Of a stretch of DNA of 64,000 nucleotides, positions 12,778-25,702 are shown piece after piece. This DNA is from Coleophoma eucalyptorum. Lineage: Eukaryota; Ascomycota; Leotiomycetes; Helotiales; Dermateaceae. Each line of letters starts with the position of its first letter. Within the stretch, counting starts at the first letter, position 1. The translations under genes and the position numbers were made by a program. Under the pieces are notes generated by a model. It saw nothing but the letters and a program-made list of their open reading frames with translations. It ran no database searches and was not told the origin of the DNA. Location of the stretch: NCBI GenBank assembly GCA_026120035.1, contig JALRME010000001.1, positions 1,439,909-1,503,908 on the forward strand, in the 5' to 3' direction.

Positions 12778-14952
12778 CTAGTTCTTTTTGGTCTGAGCAC
12801 TGGTTACCATCGCTCGTGCTTGTCCATCCTTGCGGGCAGTTCGCTCGTCAAGTCCAGACATTTGTCGACAAACCCGAGTCCAATGATTTTTTATTGCCCC
12901 TGCGGTGCGTTGTACCCCTCTTGTTTCAATCTGACGGGCAAGTTTCTGGTGTAGACGCATGTCCCTTAGCTTTTGGTGTTCACCAACACCGCTGCTGCGC
13001 TCCTCCCGAAGATGGCGTTGATACTCTTGGATCAGAATATCTGTCTCGTCCTCGCTCCAAGCGGATCTTCTTGTATTACGTCTAGTCCCGGTTGGTGCTT
13101 GGGTCAGCGAAGTATTTGATGCAGCGGAAGAACTCTGGAGCTGCACAGCCTGTGCCGATGGAGCACTGCGTCTACGACTACCTCCTATTGCTGCCCGAGT
13201 TGTATTTGGAAGGAAGTCTTCATCCTTTTCACCATTCTGTTGGTTATTTTTATTCTCCGCATCATAGTCTTCCTTATCTTTCTCTCTCCCCTCATCACCT
13301 ACAAACCATGATACGGACTCGGAAGAACTGGAGAGGTTTGTTGAAGTGCTTGTTCTGGCAAAGGAATTTGAGGATGACGAGTACGGAGTGAACTCTTGAC
13401 CAGTCCCGCCTTCATCACTACTGTGAGAATGGGCTCTGTAGCCTTTCATGCCCTTCATTTTTGAAGTCTGGCTTGGACTTCCTCCATAATCCTCATTCTC
13501 TTGCTCCTCTTCCGCACTCTGCTCAGTCTCACTCCCCTGGAAGTTGAAACGAGATTTCCCAATAGAATTCCCAACAGTAATCGCTCCACGTGTGCGCTTT
13601 ACAACAGTCCGTGGACGACGTCTACCTCTCGACGAAAGAAGGAGTGAAAAGGCTTTGGTGCGTGGTTTGGGCTGCAAAAGCTCGGTATGATTTTCAAAGA
13701 GGATAGCGGTATCCTTATCTCCCCTCGCCATATTGCTCCACATTTGCAAGGTTAGATCCAGTTTGCCCATTGAACGCCATGTCCCGTTATAGTACACGTA
13801 GTCGATGATGTCCGTATCTTGAAACATTATAACGGGCTCATTCGCATGATCCATTGAAGCTCTGGGGCCCTGTTGACTCAAATTTATCTTTTCACTCCCA
13901 ACAGACTTCTGTACTTTTTGTACAGTACTTCGAATCATGGACCTGCTGGAATTTGTCTTTGTGGAAGCTCTCCTGGATCGCTTCGAGGATGGATCATCAT
14001 CTGTGTCGGATTCCTCATTTGGTATACGTCGTCGTTTCCAACCAGTAGAAGCAGGAAGATGACGTGGTTGCTGAGGATCTGTGGGACGTAAAGGTTCTAT
14101 TGTGGTATATTTAACCTCTTCCTCAGCAGTGAATTCATATTCGCTGTCATCACTGGTAGTACTTTGGATCTCAGATTCCTCGGATTCCACTTCTGATTCC
14201 CCTTCAGTAGTCTTCCTAACGTCCATGATTCCTTCCGCATTACCTTCTGCACTCTCGTCCCCAGAATCTTCCTCGATCTCGTAATTATCAAAATGGTTCC
14301 AACCTCTGATGTCATTTATCCGAAGGCGTCGTTCTTGAGATATAGGCGAAGTTGGCGTCGTTGAACCTGGAAGGTCGCTGAAGTCTTCTTTTGAGTCCTC
14401 TGTGTCCTCATCGATATCTTGATCTCTGGGATATTTCCATAGCAGAAAATTATCGATTGATTGGCGTTCATAGCAAAGCCTCTCCATGATTTCACCGTCA
14501 TTTTCTGGGTTCTCTTCAAGTCCAGTCGTAGCGTCAAAGATATCTTGGTAGAAAGCAGAGTAAGGACCATGCTGTACCTGGCATCTTCTGCACCTAGCTT
14601 TATGGAGATCTTGCTCAATGAACTGATCGTTGCATACTAGTGCGAGCATTACCGGGCACATGTGGAATAGGAAATCATCAATTGTTGAGTTTTGGTCCAG
14701 TCTGATGTAATTGTGATCGGATTGGTTTCCAAGGAGCTGGTCCAGTCCCAGTAGAACCTGATAACCCCCAGGATATGCTTGCAATAGTGGTGTAGCAGGG
14801 TATGGAAGTCCCCATTTTGTCATGTCTTCAAAGGAAGACATGTTTTTGGCTGCACTAATGGGTGCCAGTGATAAGTGGAATTGAACGGCCGTGAACGACA
14901 AAGTATGGGATCGAGAGCCAGAAGTCGATATAGATAGAAAGTCCATAGACAA
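12778..14952 (-). CDS. Myb/SANT-like DNA-binding protein, 724 aa
   Basis: Intronless predicted nuclear protein. The first ~210 residues contain an aromatic-rich, probably folded part (for example WGLPYPATPLLQAYPGGYQ). Residues ~190-620 are mostly low-complexity acidic and Ser-rich sequence with basic patches such as KRSRR that could serve as nuclear localisation signals. At the C-terminus (about 630-699) is a Myb/SANT-like helix-turn-helix: SAWSEDETD opens helix 1, and TAGAIKNHWTRV matches the recognition helix with its conserved Trp. One repeat only. It is divergently arranged with ureidoglycolate lyase, about 600 bases apart. A regulatory link is possible but unproven. The first in-frame ATG was used; the Met two codons later is equally possible. 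Confidence 0.82.
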   Translation of the reverse strand: MSMDFLSISTSGSRSHTLSFTAVQFHLSLAPISAAKNMSSFEDMTKWGLPYPATPLLQAYPGGYQVLLGLDQLLGNQSDHNYIRLDQNSTIDDFLFHMCPVMLALVCNDQFIEQDLHKARCRRCQVQHGPYSAFYQDIFDATTGLEENPENDGEIMERLCYERQSIDNFLLWKYPRDQDIDEDTEDSKEDFSDLPGSTTPTSPISQERRLRINDIRGWNHFDNYEIEEDSGDESAEGNAEGIMDVRKTTEGESEVESEESEIQSTTSDDSEYEFTAEEEVKYTTIEPLRPTDPQQPRHLPASTGWKRRRIPNEESDTDDDPSSKRSRRASTKTNSSRSMIRSTVQKVQKSVGSEKINLSQQGPRASMDHANEPVIMFQDTDIIDYVYYNGTWRSMGKLDLTLQMWSNMARGDKDTAILFENHTELLQPKPRTKAFSLLLSSRGRRRPRTVVKRTRGAITVGNSIGKSRFNFQGSETEQSAEEEQENEDYGGSPSQTSKMKGMKGYRAHSHSSDEGGTGQEFTPYSSSSNSFARTSTSTNLSSSSESVSWFVGDEGREKDKEDYDAENKNNQQNGEKDEDFLPNTTRAAIGGSRRRSAPSAQAVQLQSSSAASNTSLTQAPTGTRRNTRRSAWSEDETDILIQEYQRHLREERSSGVGEHQKLRDMRLHQKLARQIETRGVQRTAGAIKNHWTRVCRQMSGLDERTARKDGQARAMVTSAQTKKN

Positions 14953-15560
14953 GGAGAAAGAAAAAAACCTAAGAATTCAAGAAGCAAATGTAAAAACAAC
15001 ATATTCACCAAGAGGACCTGAATGTTAGCATAGCATCAATAAAGCAACAATAAACGACAAAAGATAATGGTGTACTTATTGTGTTACAATGGATAGCATC
15101 CGTTGCAAATAGTCCAATTGACTTTCAGGAAGGTGGATAGTATTGTCCTCATTATGTTGGTATTAATGGTAGCCACCCTTCATATTGTCAAATGAACAAT
15201 AGGTACTTGATTCGCTTGAACAAGGAGCACATTGAAGTTGGTTGGCAAAGAAGTAAACTGGACCTCTTTTCCGGCCTCTCCAAGTAATATTTTCAAATAC
15301 TGGCACACTATATGGCAAGATAAACCCATCGCACTGTTTGCACTTGCAGAATTGATTGCAAATATCTTGCTGGGCTGGTGAAGAACAGTCATGTTGGAGG
15401 GCATGAGACGAAACAAGCCTAGCGCACAAGGTGATTTTTTTACACGTGACGGACAACAAATCTTCAACCACCCACTCTTGAACGAGAATAAACCAGCTCA
15501 CTCGGTTTGAAACCATCATCTAGGAAATCCCACAAGAAATTGAAGTTCGCTCTCTTCAAA
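14953..15560. promoter_or_regulatory. Divergent intergenic promoter region
   Basis: A 608-base gap shared by the start of the Myb-like gene (-) and ureidoglycolate lyase (+). Both promoters must lie here. I do not see an unmistakable GATA cluster or TATA box that I would call as a site. Confidence 0.5.
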
Positions 15561-16322
15561 ATGCCGGTTGAAATAGAGGCACCTCTTCGGATGAACATCC
15601 TAAAAACGAGACCACTTTGTCAGGATGAGTTCTCTTCCTTCGGCACTGTGATTGAAAACCCAGCGCCATCTCTTATACCATCCAGCCATATTATTAATTT
15701 GCCAGCAAATGCCGTGCAAGCAAACCAAGGAAGTGCTTTGAAGTATCTGGATGTAACACACATGGTAGATCTTTATAAATCTGCACCAAGCAAGCAAGCT
15801 GCGAAGCAGGTGATGAATATGTTCGTCTGCGCACCTCGGTCGCTTCTTCCAAGCGTGAATGGCGAGATAGATGGTCACTTCGAAGTCAAGATTCTGGAGC
15901 GTCATCCTTACACCACACAAACCTTCATTCCTCTTGGCCTGTCGCCATCAGAACACGATGAGGCGTCATATCTTGTTGTCGTTGCCCCCAGCTTGAGTGC
16001 ATCGACAGCAGACGAGAGTCTGCCAGTTCCTGAAGCCACATCCGAGTACAGAAATCTTCCGGGAAGAGGTCTTCCAGATCTTAGCAGACTGCAGGCATTC
16101 ATAGCGAATGGCTCACAGGCAGTAACTTATGGCGCTGGAACCTGGCATGCACCAATGGTAGCCATTGGTCGAAAACCCATTGCCTTCGTGGTTGTACAAG
16201 CTGCAAATGGAGTTGCGCTTGAAGACTGCCAGGAAGCAGAATGGAAGAGCAAGGAGGACACAAGACTTCTTGTGGCGGTACCCAAGATGAAGACACCCTC
16301 GAAGTTGCATCCAAAGCTTTGA
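15561..16322 (+). CDS. DAL3: Ureidoglycolate lyase, 253 aa
   Basis: Ureidoglycolate lyase (ureidoglycolate to glyoxylate plus urea), the last step of allantoin/purine catabolism after allantoicase. The start is the ATG at 15561 (MPVEIEAPLRMNIL); the open frame extends upstream only with non-ATG codons. Family features are the N-terminal LCQDEFSSFGTVIEN block, the metal/active-site HPYTTQTFIPLG block near residue 120, LVVVAP, and the late GTWHAPM motif with FVVVQ following, all typical of cupin-fold ureidoglycolate lyases. Length matches fungal DAL3-type enzymes (about 200-260 aa). It is intronless. Expression is commonly under nitrogen control by GATA factors, but I cannot point to a definite site here. 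Confidence 0.93.
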   Translation: MPVEIEAPLRMNILKTRPLCQDEFSSFGTVIENPAPSLIPSSHIINLPANAVQANQGSALKYLDVTHMVDLYKSAPSKQAAKQVMNMFVCAPRSLLPSVNGEIDGHFEVKILERHPYTTQTFIPLGLSPSEHDEASYLVVVAPSLSASTADESLPVPEATSEYRNLPGRGLPDLSRLQAFIANGSQAVTYGAGTWHAPMVAIGRKPIAFVVVQAANGVALEDCQEAEWKSKEDTRLLVAVPKMKTPSKLHPKL

Positions 16323-19300
16323 TAAATGGATATGCTATTGAAAACATCACCTTCAAGACCTCATGCGGTTGCAAAGAAGTAAAGGGGTTTAGATGAATTA
16401 TAGAGCATTGTTGAGATGATCTGAGATGGGGTATGGTTGGGCCATTACTTTGGCTAAAATGAAGGATCTTGGATCACTGAGGCGAAGCTATTCGCAGCAA
16501 AGGGTGCATTCAAATGAAATCAAGAGCCGAAAGTGGCACTACGTACCAACAAGTACAGCGAAGAACGAAATGACATTGCAGCACAACAAAACTTCACTAC
16601 TAAAAATGTATTCTCTGGCTTACAATCTCTCAGGAGTCGGATAAGGGTCTTTTCAGTGACGCCGTCTCCGACCCGTGACATATCAAGCTCGTAAAGGGAC
16701 GAATCATCATCAGATCTAGTGTGTGCACCGTCACGATGGCCGGGTTGCATAGGTGGTGCTCTAGATAATCACGACCAGGCCAGTCTAAACAGCACGATGG
16801 CTTGAACTGGATTGCGCGCAGGTAGTGGAGGTGGGGATAGGGAGGTGGGGGATATGGCCTGTGCACTAAGGATAAAGACAAAATGTGGTTGAGTTGGCGA
16901 GGTTGGCTACTATGATCTTAGTCGCGGCAATAGGTTCGGACAAGCAATAGTTGTCTAATGGGGTTTGAGGGTCGAAGCGGTGCACGTCTCATCAACAAAA
17001 CGAGCTAGCCGCACCGTTTGCTTCCGTCCCGAGGGCTGCTTTCTGGCTGGCTGGCAGAACTTACACAAGACGTCAAACAGGACACTCGATATCGAATGGA
17101 TGCCGCCGATCTGGAAACGGCAATTCAAGCTTGCGAGGCGTACCTTTCCGAGACAAATAGACTTCGCCCTCTGTATGTTGAGAAGCGAGGAATATGGAGT
17201 TTGTTGCTAGATATGGAAGCGCCAGCATTCTTCAGATTGCCGATTGTGATCTAGCCAAAAACCAAGACCTAAGGTGAATAATTGCCTTAGTGATATGATA
17301 TTTTCCCGATGCAGCATCTCTGGTTTTCAGCAAGCCGCCATCGCTTAACTTCGCCCAATCGAGAATCCAGGGGAGCTGGTCAGCTTCTCCCCGCACTTGT
17401 CAGCTGGGTATCTCCTTGCCAATCATCGTCCGCAATCGAGATGCAGTACGTCCGTAAGTCGGTAATGGAGGGCACAGTGGAAGGAGGAATCCAACCAGAT
17501 CCAGACCAGACAGACGGTTGGTCTGTTGGTCGCCGTTCAATATCAATTCTAGACATATTGTCGAGTACTGGAACCATGTGAGGCATAAAATGCGCCATGT
17601 GTTTTTGCTGAGCTGAGGGACGCTCCCAGTAAGGCACAGACCACTGGATACTCTGGCTGGGACTCCGTCGTTACAGGAGCTACACACCCCACACTGTCAT
17701 TGTCACACTGTCATACAGTAGTTTCTGTTGTGACGGGCTGTGTGTGTTTGTACTGATGTATCCGGGAGGACGATATGTTGCGCCGGGTATGGGATCAGTC
17801 CGAATACCTTCGAGTCCGGGACTGCCATCACCGCGCACAGAACATGTAAGAAGCATTATAGTGTGGGCAGACTGTATCAAAAATCTAGCCGCGAGCTCAA
17901 GGAAAGAGGATATACGATGGCATCTGTGTTGTGGCTCAGCCGCACAGAGGACCCAGGGGAGCATTGCAGTGAAACGCGAAATTTGATACTGTACCAGTGA
18001 GTTGGTATTAGGCTTGCAGAATACTCTGATTCGGTGAGGTTTCTTGGGACGACCAAGAATTTGGATCAGCCCCCAACAAGAAATTTACTGTGTAAGTTGG
18101 GCTTGTTTGCATGAAACAATCTGCCGTGTTCCCTCATAGTCAAGCACCGCGATCCAATTGCGCGGGATATCTGCAGAAGCATAAACATGATGGTTCTCCC
18201 TCCGATTTCTTTTTCTTGAATCGGGGATCTGGTACTTGGCGCTCAACTCCCTGGGTTTGCTACCCTTGATCCCTCTCTCCCTGACTTCTCTCACAATATT
18301 GCTCGGACCATTGACAAAACCGTGTCAAGGCATGGGTTCATGTATGTGGAGATGAAATCGATGGTTATTCTTGACAACCACGGTGGCCCTGGCAGTTCCT
18401 CCGTGCACTTCATGCACAAATCCCCATTCCTGATACTATGTGGTGCCGGCAGAAGGTCCGAATATTTTGCTGAAGGCGTCGAGCGCGGACTAGTGGACGT
18501 TTTGATGCGGCTGTCAGTCCAAGATGTGAATAATGGCATTATGGGTGGGCGACGGACGGGACGAGACGAGACGAGTCAAGGTCCCTGTTCCTGCTCCCAT
18601 CATCGGCGATTTAGAGGAAAGCCGGAAGAGGTATTCCAAATATGCAGCACGAGCTGCAGTGCGCAGCGTGCAGTATGCATGCAATGCTGGACGGGATTAT
18701 TGGCCTTTTCGGTCGGTGAGTGATCTTGAATTTCTGCAAGCTGCCTTGCAACGACGTTGTGAACCTCAATCCTGGGACCGCCCTTCAGCCCTTGCATTTC
18801 TAAGCCATAGTGCGGGAGAGACACTCGGTTCGACGGTGGGAAGAAGTTTCTTCTGGGTGGTGCATTGATCCGAGACGGCAAGAGTCAAGGGACCAGCTGC
18901 TGACAAAGATGGAAGATTTATTGCGCCTGTCGTGGTAAGTTGGGGAGCGGGTCATGGTTGGAGTTGCTCCTCTCGAGCTCAAGCTTAAGACCAGGCAGCA
19001 GTTCTGAACGAAATCCCTTTTCCTCACTTCCAATCCTCCTATCGGTGACCTCTAAACGTAATTCCAGTTGACCACATTTCTCCTACCCACACCCGCCAAG
19101 AAATTAATTCTGACCCTTGGGTGATGCACCATGCTGCTGCGGCTAGGAGTTGGATGAACTGGTGAGGTTTCCTTTTGACGAAGGCCCAGGGTCGCAGAAA
19201 GTAATCAGGTTCATCGATGCAACTCTGATGACGAAATCTGCAATCCTGATTCCAGATGCGGGAGACGCTCAGCTATTGGATAGTGATCCCTGTGAACATC

Positions 19301-22200
19301 ACCCGGGGTTGATCAATATGATGACCGGCACAATCCAGTACTAATCCAGTACTAATCCCTGGACAGCGCTCGCGTTACCGTGCAAAAGCCCTTGCCCTGA
19401 GCTTTGAGCTCAACTGACAGCTGCTCGGAATCCCATTATTCTTTGTCACATTTGCCAGAAATACAGGGGAAGTTTCACGTAAGATCAGTCAATCAATAAA
19501 TCAATAGATGGATAAGCAGGAAGAGAGAGAGAGAGGGCGAGAGAGCATGTATATCTATATTTGTATTTACATTCATAATCGATAACTTATATGGACTAAT
19601 GGATCTTAAACACCTTTCCTTCCCTTCATCCCATGTCCCAGCGGGAGAAGCACGGGCCCGTACGTCAAACTGGATTTACGGCGGGCAGCAGCGGCAGAAG
19701 CCTTTCATTTAGGGTTGGCGATCTACATTTCTCGTCATCGTCGTGATCACCGAGTTCACGAGTCAAGACTTCTCCGTGCAGACTGCCTGCAACACCTACA
19801 TACCTGCCGTCACATCTGCCCTACGCGGACACAGGAGGGATCGTGCTTCTATCACTTTCCTCACAGCAATATGCGACCACGGCTTGTTTTGTATAGACGA
19901 TTGCGGATACTGCAGCAGATCACTGCTCGTTGTGTACAAGAGTCCTCCTCGCGAGCTATGTGCATTCATCACGGTGATCTCGGCAAACATGGCTACTCAC
20001 CCTACTATCAACTAACCGAATTTCCGTAAAGGTATGGAGGAAGGCCGCCGTGATGTGAGTGTTCTGGTAGCATATGCTGAAAGTTTAAAAAAAATTGTGC
20101 ATTATCGTTCTTGTGCTATTTCGAGTTTGCGAGTAGTACCATCACCGTGAGCGCAAATCCTGTCACTTTCGCTACCAGTGGAATCTCTACCCCTACGGAT
20201 CCTACGGGTCCTACAGCACGGTGTCCACTTGAATTCTGGGGCTCGTATCTTACCCGGAAAATGGGAAATTTCAAAGACAGGGCTCTCCTTCTTCTTCTCA
20301 GGGGCCCTTGTCTCGTGTATTTGAACTCGATTCGTCTTGGAGCATGCATACGGCAATACCGACGTTTGCAGGGCAGGACATTGATTGATTCGAAAGGAGC
20401 GATAGACAAACGGCTGCTGACTGCCAAGCGCCCGGAATGTGGTCGTCCTGGAGCAGTGTTAGTGTGCTGCAGACTTATGACCTGCGCATATCATCATCTC
20501 CAAGCCGTTGATGCTTGAGAGGAGCACGTGGGCCAGTGATCGCTTCAGAGTGCGACCATCCATTTCTCAACAAACTTCCAGCCCAAAGCCAAGAACTAGA
20601 TCCAGATCTCGCGGTTTTATCGACACTAACTCAGCTTCTGCTTACGGGTGTGCTCAAACTTAGCAATCGGGCGAGGATGGAGGGTGGAGAGAGGTGCAGC
20701 ACCAGTAGCAGTGGAGCAAGATCGAGCCCTGTTCCGACCCTGAAGGACCCATGACTCGGCGACGGTGATTCGGTCGAATTCGTCCTGACTCCTGGATTTC
20801 GTTCGAACTGGCAGTACAAGACTACTTGCTTGGTACTACCGACCGGTAGGCTCACCAGCGGCCCCAACGAGTGTCAAGGGCATACCAAGGATATTTCTCC
20901 GTAGGCGACAGTTGACGCCGTGTGCCTTGACCAGATCTCGTCCTAAGCCCAAGCTGAAGTGGCAAAACGCTGCATCCAGGTGTCGGATGTTAATGGTTAG
21001 GGATCGTCTGTGCCAAAGGGTGGAAATGGTTTGAACGAGGGGCGTAAAGGGTCAGGTAGGGTGGTGCAACAGCCAACGTTATGGATAATGATGAGATAGA
21101 TTTTAGATAATGCACTGTACCACATACATGGCGGTGTTGCTGTTTCTCTACGCGTATAGGTGGCAAGCTGCTGCAAGACTGCATTGAGGATCAAGCCAGA
21201 TCGGGCCTAACTTAGGGATGGCCTTCCAAAGTGGGGAAGAAAAGAAGAAATACATCTCGACAACTTTGACCACCAGGAAGAAGAAAAAGAATAACACAGC
21301 ACTTACACGGACCGTGTGTGCGACCTTTGCCTTGCTGGGTTAGTAAGATAGTACGTTATCCCTTACGACTTTACGACCACCAAGGACATACTTCCCAGAA
21401 ATACGGTTTCGAGGAAAGCCATAAAGCTAAAGGTTGTGAGGAGCGATGGGGAACGTTTGGTCAGACGGTGAAGGCGTCGCGGTGCAGCACCGTCAAACCA
21501 GAATCAAGGAGACGCTAAGCACAGTTGATTTCATGATATCTCCGTAGATTCAGCCGCTGTCGAGGAGGGATGGAAGCCTACGGGACAACGATACAAGAAG
21601 CTATGTGATCGGTTGCATCATGGAGGAGCAGAGTGGCCACCTTCTCTGCATTCTATTTCCACTCGAACTTTTGCATGATTGAAGCTGTTTGCAGTCATCG
21701 TCTCTGATCGGCAGCCCAAGCCTGTGATAGGATCAAGGCAAGCATGCATGTTTAATTGAGTACATACATACACGACCGAATATTCACGATGACGAGGGGA
21801 GGAAAAAGGAAAGCAAAGTAAGGCAAAACCCACGGGAGACCAAAATTAGCAATCATGGCAGCCCAAAGGAATAAGCAACGCAAAGGAAAGCGCAGTGCAG
21901 GTGAATTGTGTTTCGGCTGTGGGTTCTGCTCCACCATTGGCTGGTCGTCTGTGATTCCGCACTGGTGGTTCTTGTGTTCCTTTCCCCGTCCCAGCAATCC
22001 GGGAAATCTCAACGTTCGAGGGCCGCTCTTCATCTCACGTCGCAAATGAAGTCGATCAGCCGGATCGCCCTTCAAGATAGATGAGTGGCTCACACCCCTG
22101 GTCAGCGAGTGCCTTGAAATGAGAGAAAAAGTATATTGATCATAGCACTATTTGGAAGGGTGAGGGGCCAGCCGGATTTGATTCGACGACGCGAGCACAT
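16323..22200. other. Long gene-free stretch (left half)
   Basis: Nearly 6 kb with no recognisable protein. Open frames are short, mutually overlapping on both strands and lack family motifs. A GA tract lies at 19520-19545. Base composition looks like the neighbouring gene space rather than the AT-rich blocks further right. It could hold non-coding transcripts or distal regulatory DNA for flbD, but nothing in the sequence proves it. Confidence 0.5.
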
Positions 22201-22258
22201 GTGTGTTTCAGCATGCTGGGTTCCTAGCATATTTTTATTGTTATTATGGTTGTGATTA

Positions 22259-22306
22259 TTGTGGTGGTGGTGGTGGTGGTTGTTGTTGTTGTTGTTGTTG
22301 TTGTTG
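22259..22306 (+). repeat. TGG/TTG trinucleotide microsatellite
   Basis: About seven GTG/TGG units run directly into about eight TTG units. The encoded poly-Val/Gln/Pro frames are artefacts. Confidence 0.92.
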
Positions 22307-22499
22307 AGCCTCGTCCGTCTGCAGCCCCTTACACGGGCAGAGCGATGTCAATAGTGAGAGAGAGATCCAATCTGCCTCTGCACGCGCCGGTGGCTCATAC
22401 TTTCTTTCAGGCGGCGAGGGGATGTTTCTGCTACACAAAAGTCAACACCCGTTGCAGAAAATGGTAAGATGGGTCGGTTGGTAGCTGGGTAGGTTGGGT

Positions 22500-22543
22500 A
22501 GGCTGGTAGGTAGTGGCAGGTAGTGGCAGGTAGTGGCAGACAG
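22500..22543 (+). repeat. GGTAGTGGCA 10-base tandem repeat
   Basis: Three clear copies of a GGTAGTGGCA decamer with degenerate copies before them. Confidence 0.8.
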
Positions 22544-23504
22544 TCGTGAAAGACGGACGGACGGTACAACGCATCGTAGTCCAGGTGTCACGGTAGATCT
22601 CCGCGTCGTCGTCTTCGGACCAGCGTAGGCGAGGAGACCAATGAATCAGGGATCTCACCCTTGTCGCTCGTCAAATAGAGCCAGAAGAGACCTAGCGCAG
22701 CGGGCCCCTTGCGAGGGCTGATCGCTCTAGCCGAGGAGAGTCTAGACGTAGATCACAACTCACAATTCACAACTCACAACGTCCGTCTCACGCTCTCTCC
22801 ATTGCTCAACTTGGCCAGGCCGGGTCTGGCCTTGCCTTGCCTTACCTTGGGATGAGGGGATCCCCGATACAGATTCAATAATGTCCTGGACATGGTAGAG
22901 TTTCATGCTGTGGCTAGAGCTGAACCGCCTCCCTCCACCCTCTCCTCCTTGTCCGCTCGTGTCGGCTGCTCTGCTTCATTCGTGACCGGAAAGAAATGCA
23001 CTGCACCTTGCACATGCCCTTCCAATGGTAGCGACGGACCCGGAAGATGTGATGGACAAGCACGGGAGTCGTACCGTCCGGCGTGAGGTGTGGGAAGGTT
23101 GACACTGACAGTTGCCCAAGCAAGCCCTTACGCTTTCCTCCCCTTCCGGACCCAACATGAAAGCACCCATCTCATCTCTTCTCGTCTCATCGCCCTCAGC
23201 TGGTATGGGATTGTTGTCCACCTGCACTGTGTCCAGCGGTCACTCGTTAGGTCCCAGAGCATGTGACGTGCAGTGATGATGCGACGACCGTGGGGGCAAG
23301 TGACTGGCCCGGATAAACGAGACTAGGCCAGGGTGATGGAATAGGAAAAGCAAGCGGTGGTGTCCCAGCTGGATGGATCCCAGTTCAAGCCACCCGCCCA
23401 ACGATCGCCGACCAGGGCCGCCAGAGGCTGCGCTACCGTACAGTACAATCCACGGAATTGTGCGGTGCCACTCCCAATTGCGACATGGATTAGCGAGGGT
23501 GCGG

Positions 23505-23557
23505 GAATGGAAACGGGAATGGGAATGGGAATGGGAATGGGAATGGGAATGGGAATG

Positions 23558-23588
<31 letters not shown>

Positions 23589-23602
23589 GAAATGGGAATG
23601 GA
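23505..23602 (+). repeat. GGGAAT / GGGCAT hexanucleotide array
   Basis: About seven GGGAAT units followed by about five GGGCAT units. It is the reverse complement, or a one-base variant, of the CCCATT array at 10932. Confidence 0.92.
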
Positions 23603-24583
23603 TGCACCGACCGAGGGGGGCAGAATGATGGGCAACGCAAGACTGGAAAAAGGAAGCAAAGACAGCCTATACCAATGGACAGAGGATTCTATTTCCAACA
23701 AAATCCAATTTACCGGCACCATGCCGTGTCTCAATGTCCACTCTCTCCCTCACTCTCCCTCTCAGCTCACCGTCCGTCGGTTCTGCTGTAGCACCGAGGT
23801 AAACACCCACCCGATCCTGTACTCTTCCCTATCTGCACCTTGCACCTGCACCTGCACTGCATCTGCACCTGCATCTACCCCTTCTTTTTCATCCGTTGCT
23901 AGACCGTACCGACAGCGCGCTCGACCAGTTTTCCGAAGCCTCACTCCAACCTTCTTCTGTCTCAAATAAGGACAAGATTTAGTCATTAGTCATTGATCTC
24001 TAAGTCCCGTTTTCTGCTCCGTCGCCAGCCTTTTCCTCTTTGGTCGGCTCTCTACTGCCCCTTCCAGGTAATACAATGTCTGGCGCTCCAGCTCCGCCAC
24101 GCTACCACGCTCCCTCAAACCAACCATCCGGTCAATGGGGGCCGATACAACTAACCGTTGCCCACAGCTCAACTCAACCTAGCCAACCCATCAGTGCTCG
24201 TGCCGTCACTTGACATGACACCTCTCAACTGTTGCAATGCGTTGAGGCGTGCTTGGACTGTCCTGCGGACTTGCGTTGTGCGCGAGCTCAGCGAGACAAG
24301 GAGGAGAGAAGGAGAGGAGGAGGGGCGGAGCGTAGTGGATCCAGGCGAGTGCACCAGGGGATGTGCCTGCTTGCTTACTTGCAGATTGTGATATACCTAT
24401 GGATCTGGTTGTGCGGGAGATGGATAAGAGACGAATTATGAAGATGGATGACCATCAGGGATACCGGATATTGCATATGGGGGAATTAGTGTTTCGCCCG
24501 TCCTCTACCTCTTTGGTGCTCAGTCTTCTTTCTTTTCCCTTTCCCTCCCTCTTCTCCCTCTCCCTCTCCCTCACACACATGCA

Positions 24584-24589
24584 CCCACC

Positions 24590-24638
<49 letters not shown>

Positions 24639-24648
24639 ACACATACTC
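24584..24648 (+). repeat. CACC / AC dinucleotide microsatellite
   Basis: A CACCC run followed by about 18 AC dinucleotides with one or two CAT interruptions. Confidence 0.92.
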
Positions 24649-24719
24649 TTGCTCTGTCATGCTGTCTCTCCTTTTGCCCATGCCAACAAGCACACCCCTG
24701 TCTACTGTCCTACCCAATC

Positions 24720-24764
24720 CATTCCCGTTCCCATTCCCATTCTCATTCTCATCCCCATTCCCCA
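24720..24764 (+). repeat. CCCATT-type hexanucleotide array
   Basis: About six or seven degenerate CCCATT/CTCATT units, the third occurrence of this hexamer family in the window. Confidence 0.8.
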
Positions 24765-25654
24765 CTGCAACCCAGAACCATGTCGCCGTCCGGCTGTCTC
24801 TGATTCTGCATGTCCCTCTTTTATGATGATCCTGAAAGTCCGAACCCTAGTCCCCCCCCCCCCTCAAATCCTGTAGGTGATGCTTCCGATCAGATCGGGT
24901 CGAGGCTCATGCTCAGGCTCCAAGCTTCAAGCTCAAGCTCAAGCCCTGACCCGGTCCAGGTCAAGGGCGTTGGCAAGGATGGCGACGGGTCCTTGTCACC
25001 CATCTATTATGCTTGCTGGATCGTCGCGAAGGCGCGCTGGGCGCAGCCGCAGAAAAAAGAAGGGCCCTCTCTCCCAAACTCACCCCCCTGCCATGCCAGC
25101 CATAGTTAGCTGCCAGCTACCTTACCCAGAGATGTTCTACCTTGCACCTTGCACCTCACTCCAATCTCTACCTGGTACCAATAATCTATTCTGCCCACCC
25201 CGGATGGCACTATGAGGTATGATGTGAGGCAGCTGGATTTTCTCAGCGTCCAACACATATATACTTAAGGTATCGAGAGCTACTCGCTACACTTGCTCTC
25301 CCACCTACAAGTTGCTCTTAAAGACCAGAGAGCCCTCGTTCCAGTCCCCGTTCCAGCTCCATTCCAGCCCAATCCTTCCTCCCTCTCCCATTCAGACCTC
25401 AACCCATCTACGCTACTATCATCACTACTTATTGCTGGGCTTCACCTCTCGCCAGCCACGTCCCACTCCAGCCGTCATCGCACGGGGTCCCGAGTCAGAA
25501 GTCGATTCCGCCCAGTGGAAGACGTTACCCCTCCACCGCTCTTCTCGAATTCACCCAAAGTTTAGCATCGGCGTTGTCTGTCAGTCACTACGATCGTGCA
25601 TCTGGGACATCCACTTGCTAGGCATCACGCTACGCCAGAACGACACCAGAACGA

Positions 25655-25702
25655 CGCTGCAACGCTACGCTACCTTACGCTACCTTACGCTACCCTCCCT
25701 AC
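25655..25702 (+). repeat. Short CTACCTTACG tandem repeat
   Basis: Three to four copies of an 11-base unit containing GCTACCTTAC in the flbD upstream region. Confidence 0.75.

Noticed and set aside
23357..23969. Frames of 144-198 codons with Met-Gly or Trp-Glu repeats
   Set aside because: They are translations of the GGGAAT/GGGCAT microsatellite and continue open by chance.
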